Below are positions 30,401 to 40,560 of a DNA stretch of 64,000 nucleotides, piece after piece; position 1 is the stretch's first letter, and each line of letters opens with the position of its first letter. The position numbers and the translations under genes are program-made. The stretch is from Montifringilla adamsi. Taxonomy: Eukaryota; Chordata; Aves; Passeriformes; Passeridae. Where the stretch lies: positions 558,001 through 622,000 of the forward strand of contig JAGGNK010006604.1 of the NCBI GenBank assembly GCA_017590115.1, in the 5' to 3' direction. The notes under the pieces were generated by a model that was not told the DNA's origin, made no database searches, and saw nothing but the letters and a program-made list of their open reading frames with translations.

Positions 30401-33400
30401 AAACCAACAGAGTGAGAATAGGAAAACCATAAAATTCCTCTAAAACAGAGGACAACAATGAAGAAGCATGTGATAAACTAAAACTGTATTTTTGTAACAA
30501 GAAGACAGATTGATAGAACAGAGAGAAAGACAAACAATAATGAAAGACGAAGCAGATACTCCAGATGCATGGATGATGTCAAAATTGATGCGTGTAATGA
30601 CAACAGCTATAGTACAAGAACTTGACATCTATACTAATAATGTGCATAAACTTTCTTTACCCTTGGAGGGATGGAGCCTCACAATTATTCAGAAACATCT
30701 ACATTAGTAACATTAGCAGCATTTGGTTTAGGGATTGTGTCAAATGGTCAGGAGGAAGCTGTGAGTAACCACAACACAACAACTTACCACAGCTTTTGTA
30801 GTGCAGCCAGAGCAGCAGAGAAAGACAACATAATATGTAGCTGTCATTAAATATAAACATAGCCCACAAAAATATAAGCAAATAAATTTGATCTTCTGAT
30901 CAAATATTTAGCTTTCATCTATCTTTGAAAAAGAAAAGGTAAGGACAGAGTGAAAAGTAAACCAATCCCAGTTTACTCCACTTACTTCCCTATAAGTGGA
31001 AATCATGTACAAGACCATAGCAAGGGAAAGCAAACACATATGGCTTTGCCCTTTGTTACACTAATCATGACTGATATCAAAGTTAAAATGCCCTAACATC
31101 AGGAAAACATCTTTTAAGACAGTGCCCAGCTATCCCAAGGGTTTGCAAGTGCTCATCAGGTCTGGGTGAGAGGATGAGCAGACAGGCCAAGACAGTGCAA
31201 GCTTTTTTGAAAGGTCAAAAAAAGCACAGCTATACAGACTAGAGTCCTACCCTTCCACAAGTGCTCCAGAAAGGCTCTTGGGGTCACACAGTGAGAACAG
31301 AAGAACAGAAGAACTTCCTCTTTCATTGATTATGCAGGCTACAAGCAGAATGTTACCCATAAACAAGAGAATATTTCCAAATGCAGAGCAGTCTGTATTA
31401 AGGACCACTGTCATTCAGTTGCCCTTGTTTGCTTGAGCAGCTACAACTTATTATTTTAAAGGCAAAATCAATACAGGCCAATTCAATACTTTAAAGCAAA
31501 TTCACTGCAGGATGCCTTTTAAAGATAATCCTTGGTACAGACATAAAAGTATGATACTTTGTCTTAAAGTATGACAGAAAAGGTTTTAGTGAAAGCCCAT
31601 TAGGACTAGTCAAATGTAACAAACTTTAATTCCCACATTAAGTGTAATACTGTCATTAACTGATCCCACTAACTGAACTGACCCAACAGCTTAAAACAAG
31701 TCAAAAAACAGGTGACCAAAAATACATTAATTAACCATCCACATCCCCCAAGAGTCACTCTGTGGGGATAAAAAAGAAACACTTCCCCACACAGTTGCTT
31801 TATCATGCCATCCTTTCTTACAATATTTTTCTTATACTTTTGAGGGAGACAGAACATAAATAAACAAGATTTGTAAGATTTCTCATATATCTTATTCTGC
31901 CAGTGGTTACAGTGTACATAACAGGGAGGAGTCTTGGAAAAAATCTCTTGGCAGTTGGGGGGGGGTTTATTGTTTTCTGCTTACAGAGCCAAATTTCCAG
32001 GTGTACTATACAACTTCATTGATTGTCATTGGCTCAGAATTCTAGTGCACTTGTTTATTTGTTCTCCATCTCCACTTACAGATTCACTTGATTTGGGGTT
32101 ACTTTCACTTTGTTAAGAAACTTTCACTGATTTCTCTTCCTATTCTGCTTGTCAGTATCCCAAACCACTCATTCACTACCTACAGATTTTTGATTCCCTC
32201 AGTTGAAAGGAAAACCTTTCATTATAAAAGGATTGGAAGAAAAAGCCAAGTTTCCAGTAGCTGAGCTCTCTTTATTATCCTCTCTACATTTCCAAAATAA
32301 GCTTCCAGACAGCTGCCAAGATGGATGTTTTCCCTCAGACTGGAGACCAAAAGGGTGGCTAACCTCAAGCTTGTGGACTGGTGTTACATGGCTCTTGCCA
32401 CAACACTTAGTCATTTGGGAAAAACCTATCAGCATAAATTAGAAAGGATCTGCTCTGCATGAACTGCGTAACTACAAATAGAATATAATGTAACATTATG
32501 TTACTTGCTTTCCAAATGAAATTATGTATTCCTAGTTATAATAATTCTGTTAGCAATATATATGTACATATTATATACATATTTACTTAAATACACACAT
32601 ATATATGTGAAAGAACTGTATTATCTCACAAATCCTACACAAACCTTTAAATTATTTATGGGGATAAATATTATAAGAGTTCAAGAGTATTGGTCACAGG
32701 GCACGTCACTTCCCTGTTTATAGCAGTTGCTTAGATGGTAGCACAGATATTGCATTGTACTGAAACCAACAAAAAGGCACATTCATAGATACAGCTTATT
32801 GCCTTTTGTCTGATAGAATAAAGCAACACAGCATAGGAATTATTTCTCATTCTGCCAGGGGGGCGGGGGGAATCTAAAAATAAATACTGTATTTTGTTAC
32901 ACTTAGCTAGTTTTTAGCAACCTGATCATATCCAAGAAATCATGACTCTTATAGAAAAATATCAATTATTTTAAAAAGTAATTTTAATGTAATATCACCT
33001 AAAATAGTCTTATATAATAAATACCAGAGTTATTATTCCACATATTCATTTATTTTAAAGTACACTGACTATAAAGGACACTTACTCAGCTACCAAATTT
33101 CACAGATCTGCATGCAATAGATACTCACTTTCTTCTACATACAATCAGCTGTGCAGAAGAGATAATTATGTGGTATCCCAGCCCACTCATGTTAGAGCTC
33201 CTCTTTCTGGTGAAACATACTCCTAAAGTACAAATGGGTTCCCACTCTTACGACATCAGAAGTACACACTAAATCATCTATTTTAACAGATTATCTATGA
33301 TTTAAAGGAGGTACAAGCATGGGACTTCCTGCTGAAGAAGTAACCCACCAAACATCTTTTGGGAACCTTAATAAGTGGTCCTCTTTATGGTGAGGATCAT

Positions 33401-36400
33401 TTTAAGCAAAACTTCTTTTTCTTGGCAGATGTCAGAGGTCAATCAAAGGCATCATTCCAGGTTTTAGTAGAACAGAAGACCTTTGACTTCAAAGTGACTG
33501 CTCAACAGAGTACCTTCAAAGAGTACAGGCACTTGTGCAGCTCTATTCAGCACAATCTGGGAGGGAAAGGATGATTTCATTTAGGTGGAATTAGGCTGGA
33601 AAAATGCAAATATCCCTTAGTTAGAAGGAACAGTCAGATGTATCCCATCTCTCCCCATGAAAAGTTGCCCGTAATTTGTATGGGCATGCGGACAGCACTG
33701 AATTTCTACATCAGCAGTAGACTCTGTGGGATTATCCCACAAGAGAGAGATTCCCTCCTGGCTACTTTTATTTCTGGGTGCTTATAGCATCCCAGCTGCT
33801 GCAAAGTGCCACAGCAGATTAATGTGATAAAAACTCTTGATGCTTCATATGGATTGCAGCTCTATTATTTGGAATGGCAGGTATGAAGCTATTTATATCT
33901 ATACCTGGAGAGAACTGAATTCCAGAGACTGGAATTCCAGTACCATAAAAGCTTGGTACCAACAAATTTAGACTGACAATATGAAAAGGGAAAAAAAAAA
34001 AAAGCAGAAGCATTCACATAAAGTTTAAGTTACACAGGTCTTTTGTCCAAAATTATACTCAGTCACTGCTGGGATCTGTTGCCTAAGAATACTTAGATAT
34101 CAAAGACATCCACTTAACTCTAGCAGTCGCCAGGCATTTATTTCTTGTCATCCTAGCAAAAATAAAACACAGGTTTATTATAAACTTTTTTTCCCCCGCA
34201 GTTACTTATTATACTTGTCACCACTTTCCCACACCATCTTCATGGACTTTGAGTCCTGTGTATCACACCACCTCCCAGGTAAGGGCTCACAGAAAATAAA
34301 GTTGAAAAGAACTTTGAAAGGTTCTTCTGTTAGTCTTCTTCCAGGATTTCTTGGGTACTTCTTCACTGTTTCTTCAACCTCTGACTGAAACACTTTCTTC
34401 AAAGTCCCAAATGATCCAGTACCAGTTCCACATATGGAAATCTAAACATCCAGGTTCACTTATATGTTGTACAGTGCACAGCCATCATATTTTCCTTACC
34501 TTCACTGTAACAAAGTAAGGTTGTTAACAAATTTGGTATTTATCTTCCCTGTATTAAACAAATCAGAGTATTATTCCACAAAACACACCTTTTCCTAACC
34601 TCACAGGAAAGCTCTTACATTTATGTGCTTTAATAGTCCTAAGTTAATGCAATTTACACTATCCCTAGATGCTTCTGTATTATTTTATTAGACAATAATA
34701 TTATGTCAGACTCCCTGACATAATATCCAGATGCTAAGGAATCACATTAGCAGATTTTGTAAATCTGACTGCCTCTGAGCCAGATACTAGTAACAGGAAA
34801 CTCAAATAAACACAGTTAAGCAACTGTGAATGTGACGTGCCTTTATCTTTCAGGAGTGAATGCAGAGCAAACAGATTTTCTTATATCCAAGTGAAGATCA
34901 GTTACTGAATTTACTAAATCATCTCCACATTTCTGTGTGTTTAACAACATTTTTTCTTCTGACCAGATAATTATGGCCAGTTTATTTCATTTTTGCTTAT
35001 TATATAACAGTAACAACTAATTAACCTGTGCAGAATGAGATATTTATGACTCTAATATAAGGATACAGTACAGAGAAATACAGGCCTAGTAGAACAGGAG
35101 AGACTGAGAAGCAGAGATGCAAGATTGGATGATAATACACTCTACAGGCTTGGGATCGTAGTAGAGAGAATTTCCCACCAACTATGTATTAGTATCCTGT
35201 TTGTTAAAATATATAACCAAGTTTAATTAGTCAACAAGAAGCCTAGCTTATTAAACCCTTTCTAGATAATGTCCAGTGACAGTTATATATAACCCACTCA
35301 ATAGAGCATAACTATGCATAACAGTTCCATTAATCTCCTTAATTATAGGTGCTCTGATTGTATCATCCTTCTTCACGGCTGCACCAACACCTTCCTACCA
35401 AGAATGGCTCAGCTTAAGTCAATAAGCTAAAAGATGTACAAAGCTCAAGTGCTCAGTTCTACTCAGTGTAGAACCTGGATACTTTCAGATATTCTAGAAT
35501 CTTAATTGGACTTGAAAATGCAGTAATTAATTTGGCTCAAGAAATACAAAAATGTGCTAGACCACTAGGTGAGGAAAAATTGTATTACCTAAATCCTACC
35601 AGTTTTATTGCTTATTCACTTACTGAACAAACCATCTCTGGTATGGAGTACTTTTCATATTTTCACAGCACCACAAAACAGTTTGAGTTGGAAGTGACCT
35701 TAAAGCTCATCTCATTTCAACCTTATGTCATGGGAATGGACACCTTCCACTTGACCAGGTTACTGAGGGTAACAAAGGTTACCCTTTCAACCTGGCCTTA
35801 GACACTTCCAGCGATGGCACAGCCACAGCTTTTCTGGGTAACCTGTTTCAGCACCTAATCGCCCTTGAAATAAAAAATTTCTTCCTTACATCCAACCAAA
35901 ACCCTCTTTCAGTTAAAAACCATTGCCCCTTGTCCTGTCAATAGAAATCCTGGGGGAAACAAAAAGGGGTTAAAAAATATAAAATAAAATCTTTCTCCAT
36001 CTTTCTCACAAACTCCCTTTATACATATCAAAAACCTGAACAATCTCAATCTTTTGGCCTTTCCTCATAGGAGAGGTACTCCAGCCCGTTAACCATCTTT
36101 GTGGCCCACCTACGGACCTGCTCCAAGATCCCTGCCTTGCTTGCATTGGGAATGCTGGAGACAGATGCAGTACCTTCAGGTGGGGTCTCACCAGAGTGGA
36201 GTAGAGGGGCAGAATTACCTCCCTCAACCTGGTGTACCGCTTCTTTTCACGCAGCCCAGGACACAACTGGCTTTCTGGGTTGCAGGTGCACATTGCCAGT
36301 CCACAGCCAATTTTTCATCCACTAGTATCCCAGGTCCTTCTTCTGCAGCCTTGCTCTCAAACCATTCATCCCCCAGCTTGTGCTGATAATGGGGATCACC

Positions 36401-39400
36401 TGACCCAGGTGTAGGACCTTGCACTTGGCCTCGCTTGACTTCAAGCAGCTTGCAGATCCTCAAGCTTGTCATGCTCCCCCCGACAAATGGCCTCCCTTCC
36501 TTTTAGTGTGTCAACTGAACCACTCACCTTGGTGTCATCTGCAGCTGTGCTGAGGCTGCACTTGATCTCATTTATTCTGTTGATGTACATACTGAATAGC
36601 TCTGGTTTCAATATGAGCACCACTCATTACTGATTCTCACATGGATACTGAACTAGTGACTGTAACTCCTGGGACAAGGATGCTGTGGAGGACATTACCA
36701 CAGAACCAGACAAAAAATTAAGCAGTATGCTGAGAGAGAAAGTTCACTCAAAATGACCTGTCTGCAGTAAAAAACAACAGAGAATATATTACGAAGTGTT
36801 TAAAATTCTTAAAATTCTACCAGCCTCCTAAGTTTATTCTACAGTGAATCATTTTATGTAAAACTAGGATGCTGGCAAAATCAGGTATGTCTGAAGCTCT
36901 GTAACTAGGTTCAGTAGATCTACTCAAAGAGTAAATGATTTATCCCACCTAAAACATGCACAACAAAGCCTAGATGAAGTCAACCAAACTTATATCAGAG
37001 AAGAAAGATGTAAGTCATCTGAATCTGCATTTCACTATTTGCAACACTTCTGAGTATATGAAAATATTAATAAAGTATTAAACTGAGTTTCATTTTTGAT
37101 ATGAACCTACCCCACTGGTATGAAATTTGAACCTCAGAAGGCAAAATGAATTACATACCACATGCACAAGGATTTACCAGCAGTAGCTAGGGAAACTTTA
37201 TCTGCAGTAGTGTCACAGCCAATAGCTTCCACATAGTACCACACTGCTGTGGCTAAATAGCCCATTTTCCTCAGTTTGAGGATGCCCTTCCTGTATGGTA
37301 CACATACATAACTGGAGGAAATTAAGAATGGTAAATGCAGGCCAAGTGACAAGAATGACATCTTGATAGAGTCACAGTTCCTCAAAACCTGTCCCAAGTG
37401 AAACAGAACTTCCTCAGCTTGGAAACATAAAAAATAGAATTCTTCTCAGGAGAAACCTAACATGAGCACTTCACAGCAGTAACTAGAAAATCACAATTAA
37501 AAACTCAAGTTTTGGTTGCATCCATTACTGGCAAAAAAAATCAGGAGTAAGTAGTTCTTCCTAGGGAAGCTCTAAAAACACAGATATAAAAAAGCTAGAT
37601 TAATTCGAGTTGGAAATAATAAATTGGGCCGCTTCAATGTTTCTTAAAATAGTGACAAAAGTTTTTGTTAAAGATGTCATCATCCCTTTGGCCTTCAGTG
37701 TCCATTTGTAAGGTAAAACTGAACTGCAGTTCACTGCTACAGGAAATTGTTTAAGGGACAATCACTGATTCTACAATGAAGTAAAAAATAATTCCAACAC
37801 TCATTTCAACAGTCACATGACAGCATTTAATACTGCAGTCACATGAAAGAAAAGTACTGCTTCCCTTAGAAAATAAAACCCCACTCCTAAACCATGCACT
37901 TGACTAATCTCTTCTAAAGAATCAGATGACACGAGTTAAAAAACTTCGAGAAGTATTTGCCTTTGTCATTTATAAATGCTGTGAGGAATCCTTGACATTC
38001 CAAGGAAAGAAGTTTAGGACATCTATTCCTCTGAAAAATATACTTGCAGGCTAATAAATAACTAGCTGCAGACAAAGACAACAAAGAGAATAACTATTAC
38101 AGCAATCTAATTTCAAAGGAAAACTGTATTACATATCCTCTATTTGAAAATGCTGCAGTTTCCGTTTTATAAGTCCTGAACATCATGGGAACTAATAAGG
38201 GAAAGAACCTTGCTTCCCAACACAAGAACATAGTAATTGCTCAGAATTTCTGCAAACGTAGTAACACAATAAGCATTACCACTATTAATATCCATACATG
38301 TAAATGAACTAAAACGAAGTAAACCCACTGATGAAACAGCTCAAATAGCAAAAATTCTACAATTCTTCAGAATGCTACCTTCCTCCCTAAAGGTGAATGA
38401 AAAGATTCAACCTTTCTCACCCATGTAACATGGTTTCAAAATGAAGTTTAAAAGATTACCGTATTATGACAGTAAAACACTTGGTATCACCCATCATGAC
38501 TTTACTAGAGGGTTCTTGCTTACAAACAGCAAATGAGGAAGCATACATAGCAGTTATTGAACTCTATTCGAAAGCTATTTTTCCCTTCCTGAATACTGTG
38601 CTCCCACTCTTCTTCCAGAATAATACTTCCACTCTTTCTGCCATCAGTGCTGAGTATCTATGATCCTAGGCCTACACTCTCTCTGCAGTAATCTGCAAAA
38701 CCATTTGAATTCCATAGGAGTAGAAAAAGGTTCTCTCAGAAGTTAAATTATTTCAGACTCACCAATTTTTATTTCACCTTAGCTTTGTGGTTTGTCTTCC
38801 CTCCCTAAAGGCTTTTCTTTTTTTTCATTTTCCTTTTCGAAGGAAGCCAAGCCATGGATATTCGTCTAGTCAGATCAAGGTTCAGACCATAGCAGTGAAT
38901 TAAAAAAAAGATTTTTCCAAGGTGTAAACATGTCACACAGCATGCCAGTGGTACCGAGGCAAAGGCTGCTTTACCAAGCCACGTTTACGCTTTTGCGTAG
39001 CTCAGCTCATTGCTGGAGGCCTTCGGGGCTCATGGAGCAGCAGACTAGTCCTAAAGGGGTTTGCTCATTCTGCACGTTTGTTTTGCCACGGAAATACCGC
39101 GCACACTGGAAGAGGAAATCAGCTTTGTAGCAACACCTCCAAAGAAGCTAAGCAGCTTTGCAAACCCCGTGTCCCCCATCGCAAATACATCGCCTTCCAA
39201 GGAGCAATTAAAGCAGAGCCCAAATAGCCAGATGAAGTTCTGCCCCCGGTGACCTTCCCGCGGCGCCGGTTAGCAGGACCAGCGGGAAGCTCCCGCTGCA
39301 CGCACCGCGAACACCGGCAGCCCACAGGTACCACCGCTCAACGGGCTCCGCCCCCGCACACCGCTCCGGGCACCCCCCGGCCCCGCACAGCGCTTCAGGC

Positions 39401-39864
39401 ATCCCACAGTCGAGTCGGCTCAGCTCGGCCCGGCCCGGCCCGGCGTGTGCACCTGCCGCCCGGCCCCTCTCTGCCCCAGAACGCGGACAAAGCGGCCACA
39501 ACGCACCTGCTCCCGCGGCGAGGGCGGCGGCGGAAGCTCCAGGTCTGCCCGCCCCCATCTCTGCGCCCACCAGCTCTTTCCCTGAACCGATCGTCCTACT
39601 CTGCTCCAGGCCGAGCCAGGCGCTCCGGCGTCCCGAGGTCTACCTCCGACACGGGGGACCCTGCGGCCACCGCACCCCCACATTCGCCAAGGGACACAAA
39701 CTCCGTCTGCCTCTGGCCGCCGCTGTCCGGCCGGGCGGATCCGTGCTGTAAACAGGCCGGAGGCAGTACAGGCGCCGACCGCCCCCGCCCCAGCACCGGC
39801 GCTCGCCCCGCCGTGCCCCGCGCTCACCGTAGAGATGTGCGGAGGCTTCGCCCTTCCTCGCCAT
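362..39864 (-). CDS. SLC44A5: SLC44A5, choline transporter-like protein 5 (5' part, seven-exon reading frame, continues off the left edge)
   Basis: This is the N-terminal part of a choline transporter-like (CTL/SLC44) multipass plasma-membrane protein. Joining the exons on the minus strand gives about 173 codons with no stop. Visible family features are [17 protein letters not shown] just before the first membrane segment, a hydrophobic stretch containing [16 protein letters not shown], then [52 protein letters not shown] and [10 protein letters not shown]. These are the conserved N-terminus, TM1 and cysteine-rich first extracellular loop of the family. NKTILFYFN and CPTTQ-CVSKCP favour SLC44A5 over SLC44A2 or SLC44A4, and the divergent position beside ACADM matches human SLC44A5. 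The remaining membrane segments are outside the window. SLC44A1/A2 are established choline/ethanolamine carriers; the substrate of SLC44A5 is less certain. Two alternative first exons supply different N-termini. No frameshift or lost splice site was seen. Confidence 0.95.
1185..1313 (-). CDS. SLC44A5: SLC44A5 exon 6
   Basis: This 129-bp (43-codon) exon has a TTGCAG acceptor after a T-rich tract and a GTGTGT donor. It encodes [17 protein letters not shown], then a less conserved stretch, then [17 protein letters not shown]. The Cys residues are conserved in the family's first extracellular loop. Confidence 0.96.
1314..3696. other. SLC44A5 intron between exons 5 and 6
   Basis: About 2.4 kb of unique-looking AT-rich sequence. 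Short open frames in it have no recognisable family features. No interspersed repeat was recognised. Confidence 0.6.
3697..3781 (-). CDS. SLC44A5: SLC44A5 exon 5
   Basis: This 85-bp exon has a TCCATAG acceptor and a GTGAGT donor on the minus strand. It begins with [16 protein letters not shown] and ends with [17 protein letters not shown] is an N-glycosylation-type sequon (NKT) in the extracellular loop and is the stretch that most specifically identifies SLC44A5. Confidence 0.96.
4640..5098 (+). mobile_element. CR1 LINE 3' fragment
   Basis: The plus strand carries hallmarks of the CR1 3' end: the 'ttcagcctggagaagaag' block near 4,705, the 'gaaattcttggctgtgaggg' block near 4,900, 'cccatccctggaagtcttc' near 4,960, and a terminal 'tctatgtttctgtgatg'. 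It is 5'-truncated. A short internal duplication around 4,755-4,800 repeats 'ctgaagggagcctacaaaa'. It lies in the intron between SLC44A5 exons 4 and 5. Confidence 0.85.
5729..5765. repeat. Short tandem duplication
   Basis: 'gaaaacacccactg' occurs twice, about 22 nt apart, in the SLC44A5 intron between exons 4 and 5. A run of more than 15 T lies just upstream near 5,650-5,667. Confidence 0.5.
7729..7813 (-). CDS. SLC44A5: SLC44A5 exon 4
   Basis: This 85-bp exon has a TTTGCAG acceptor and a GTGAGT donor on the minus strand. It encodes [19 protein letters not shown] followed by FCGQRDTLN, the start of the first extracellular loop. WVHGDPR-YPTDS is a hallmark of vertebrate SLC44A2/A4/A5. Confidence 0.96.
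8030..8590 (-). mobile_element. CR1 LINE fragment, antisense to the plus strand
   Basis: The plus strand shows the complement of CR1: 'ccttccagcctgaccttgaa', 'gggaaaaatttcttcctaat', then blocks such as 'ttcccttctccacactgaag' and 'gatggggtctgacaagagtg'. Open frames here on either strand are remnants of this element, not host genes. It lacks the terminal octamer repeats. Confidence 0.85.
8777..9470 (+). mobile_element. CR1 LINE fragment, plus orientation
   Basis: Degenerate CR1 with 'ctgtgcccaggaaaggctga' near 9,063, 'ttccacctgaacatgaggaa' near 9,240, 'tgtggagtctccttcacagg' near 9,313 and a terminal 'gtggttctgtgaattc'. It is oriented against the CR1 copy ending near 8,590, so the two form an inverted pair in the short intron between SLC44A5 exons 3 and 4. 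Confidence 0.85.
9615..9688 (-). CDS. SLC44A5: SLC44A5 exon 3 (transmembrane segment 1)
   Basis: This 74-bp exon sits between a CCCCTAG acceptor and a GTAAGT donor on the minus strand. It encodes RHCTDIICC followed by the hydrophobic [16 protein letters not shown], which is TM1 of the CTL fold. The CTDIICC motif is shared with SLC44A2 and SLC44A5. Confidence 0.95.
10678..10737 (+). mobile_element. CR1 3'-end fragment
   Basis: A 60-bp stub with 'ttggacttgatggtcttgga' and 'ttaatgattctatgatt', the standard CR1 tail. It lies in the SLC44A5 intron between exons 2 and 3. Confidence 0.75.
11127..11175 (-). CDS. SLC44A5: SLC44A5 exon 2 (first shared exon)
   Basis: This 49-bp exon is flanked by TGCAG and GTAAAT on the minus strand. 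It encodes [17 protein letters not shown], the conserved cytosolic segment before TM1 of SLC44 proteins. It accepts either first exon in phase 1 and ends in phase 2, with the Arg codon completed by the next exon. Confidence 0.95.
11588..11760 (-). mobile_element. CR1 LINE 3' fragment, antisense
   Basis: It begins with the complement of the CR1 tail ('agaatcacagaatgttaaaa') and continues with 'caacccgcccttgaacaccg' and 'ggcatccacagcctctatgg'. It lies in the SLC44A5 intron upstream of exon 2. Confidence 0.85.
11761..15463. other. SLC44A5 intron between exons 1b and 2
   Basis: AT-rich intronic DNA with no recognised exon or family-identifiable repeat. The longest frames (about 70-100 codons, for example 14,035-14,340) have no homology I recognise and look fortuitous. 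Confidence 0.5.
15464..15500 (-). CDS. SLC44A5: SLC44A5 coding exon 1b (alternative downstream first exon)
   Basis: The minus strand reads [12 protein letters not shown] plus one base of a Gly codon, followed by a GTAAT donor. Joined to the exon at 11,175 it gives [17 protein letters not shown], which is the classic SLC44 N-terminus (YYGKHG followed by a Pro and KYDP/KFDP). Its length (37 bp) and phase equal those of exon 1a, so the two are interchangeable. It lies in AT-rich DNA with no CpG island, suggesting a separate, perhaps tissue-restricted promoter. A 24-nt tandem duplication lies immediately upstream. Confidence 0.85.
15509..15556. repeat. 24-nt tandem duplication upstream of exon 1b
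   Basis: Two adjacent 24-nt units (15,509-15,532 and 15,533-15,556) differ at one base. Each contains 'acctggatga' and 'ttgagcaagctgt'. They lie 8-56 nt upstream of the exon 1b ATG on the minus strand, probably in its 5' UTR or core promoter. The minus frame stays open through both and reads SLLNSSR twice. Confidence 0.85.
17870..18210 (+). mobile_element. Probable solo ERV LTR remnant
   Basis: The segment ends with an LTR-like arrangement: a 'taaaaagg' TATA-like box near 18,112, then 'gcaataaag' (polyadenylation signal) near 18,130, then a GC-richer 'cctgcctggggacactgc' tail. No flanking target duplication was identified and the ends are approximate. The element family is not named. Confidence 0.45.
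20955..21720 (-). mobile_element. CR1 LINE fragment, antisense
   Basis: It starts with the complement of the CR1 tail ('acagaatgtattgagttgga', 'agggaccctcaaggatcatt') and runs through 'ctcttctccaggctgaacag' into more 5' CR1 sequence near 21,500-21,710. About 770 bp with many disruptions. It lies in the long SLC44A5 first intron. Confidence 0.88.
22920..23420. promoter_or_regulatory. Isolated GC/CpG-rich island within an SLC44A5 intron
   Basis: About 0.5 kb of CpG-dense DNA stands alone in AT-rich intron. It has overlapping open frames of 64-90 codons on both strands, none with recognisable homology. It could be an orphan CpG island (alternative promoter or enhancer) or a GC-rich repeat insertion. 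No splice donor in SLC44A5 phase was recognised, so no exon is called. Confidence 0.4.
23834..24478 (+). mobile_element. Solo endogenous-retrovirus LTR (avian ERV type)
   Basis: About 645 bp beginning TGTAACAGG and ending TTTTCACA, the TG...CA ends of an LTR. It includes 'gggttaatcctctgttaacc' near 24,285 and 'acccggacgtccgtatctct' near 24,343. I recognise this as a high-copy LTR in songbird genomes. No internal retroviral genes flank it, so it is a solo LTR. I could not see a target-site duplication. A 65-codon frame inside is part of the LTR. Confidence 0.75.
24479..34140. other. SLC44A5 intron 1 (between exons 1a and 1b), central part
   Basis: Nearly 10 kb of AT-rich intronic DNA. It holds simple AT-rich patches (for example 32,555-32,610, an ATATAT/ACACAT tract) and short frames without recognised homology. 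No exon, RNA gene or clear interspersed repeat was identified. Confidence 0.5.
34141..34440 (-). other. Unidentified coding-like ORF with downstream AATAAA
   Basis: On the minus strand an open frame runs from about 34,438 to a TAA stop near 34,202. It reads [20 protein letters not shown] and onward, and ends [23 protein letters not shown] acceptor-like site precedes it, and AATAAA motifs follow within about 60 nt. Composition is protein-like ([20 protein letters not shown]), but I do not recognise the family. It may be a decayed processed pseudogene or an unannotated terminal exon, or it may be fortuitous. In the phase set by exon 1a, splicing here would meet an early stop. Confidence 0.3.
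35664..36640 (-). mobile_element. CR1 LINE fragment, antisense, about 1 kb
   Basis: It begins with the complement of the CR1 tail ('acaaaacagtttgagttgga', 'ctcatctcatttcaacctta') and continues through 'cctggccttagacacttcca' and 'gtctcaccagagtggagtag' into 5'-ward CR1 sequence to about 36,640. It is the longest CR1 copy here. The 60-95 codon frames across it are fragments of the degraded element. Confidence 0.9.
36641..39199. other. SLC44A5 first intron, 5' part
   Basis: AT-rich intronic sequence with no recognised repeat or exon. An 87-codon minus frame at 37,134-37,397 has no homology I recognise. Confidence 0.5.
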
Positions 39865-40560
39865 CGTCTCTCGGTGCCCTCCGCGCCGGCACTGCCGGGG
39901 TACAGCCAGGGGCCCGGCGCCTTCCCCCGCCGCTCAGAGCGTTCTTTGTTGCCGTGAAGGCATGAGAGGCGGCGGCGGCCGGGCAGCCTCCCGCTCAGCC
40001 GCGGCCGCCCGCAGCACCGCCCGCACCCCACGCCCACCCTCCCGTCCCGCCGGCTCCGCGGCGACGCCTGCGCCGACCCGAGGGGGCGGTGCCCGTGCCC
40101 GGGTCGCGAGGAGGGGGGGTGCGGGCGGAGCGGCCGCGCCGAGGGCCGGCGAGGGGTGCCGGGACGGGTCGCGCTTCGCCAACTTCGCGTGGGCCCGGCG
40201 GCAACTTCGGCATCGGGGAGAGCAGGGCCGGACCCGGCGGGCCGTACCTGGCAGGGCGGTTTCCATCCTCCCGCACAACCGCCGCTGACCGCAGCCGGGT
40301 GCGCTGCCTGTCTGTGCCCGTGCCCCGCGCAGAGGCCGGAGGTGTTGCCGCTGGTGGGAAGCGGCCGTCCGCCCGGGCCCGCCGGGAAGCACCTCCCTTG
40401 GCGGAGCTGTCCGTGCCGCCCGTGCTGAGCGCCGGGCCGGCCGGGCCGCCCTCGGGCAGCAGTCTCGTGCCCAGCAGCCGGCACGGGCTCCCGGGGCTGG
40501 AGGAGGGCGAAGCGTTCTTACGGGCTCACCGACAGCCGTCCGTCTGTCCCCGACACGGGA
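39200..40560. promoter_or_regulatory. SLC44A5: CpG-island promoter of SLC44A5
   Basis: About 1.3 kb of very GC- and CpG-rich DNA stands out sharply from its AT-rich flanks. It contains SLC44A5 exon 1a and GC-box-like motifs (for example GGGGGCGG near 40,082) upstream on the minus strand. No TATA box is evident. The long stop-free frames here, on both strands, reflect the scarcity of AT-rich stop codons. The transcription start cannot be fixed by eye but should be upstream (higher coordinate) of 39,864. Confidence 0.85.
39828..39864 (-). CDS. SLC44A5: SLC44A5 coding exon 1a (upstream first exon)
   Basis: The ATG lies at 39,864 on the minus strand, inside a CpG island. It encodes [12 protein letters not shown] plus the first base of a Gly codon and ends at a consensus donor (G then GTGAG). 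Splicing to the exon at 11,175 gives ...[15 protein letters not shown], in the family's frame. The start is chosen because it is the only short ATG-to-donor segment in the right phase and it sits in the promoter island. The residues before YG are not conserved with SLC44 paralogues I know, so the start rests on splice phase and context. Confidence 0.78.

Noticed and set aside
35532..36623. Several 60-95 codon frames in both directions
   Set aside because: They fall in an antisense CR1 copy with multiple disruptions.
37134..37397. 87-codon minus-strand frame in the SLC44A5 intron
   Set aside because: It reads like protein in places, but there is no SLC44 similarity, no matching splice phase and no recognised family.
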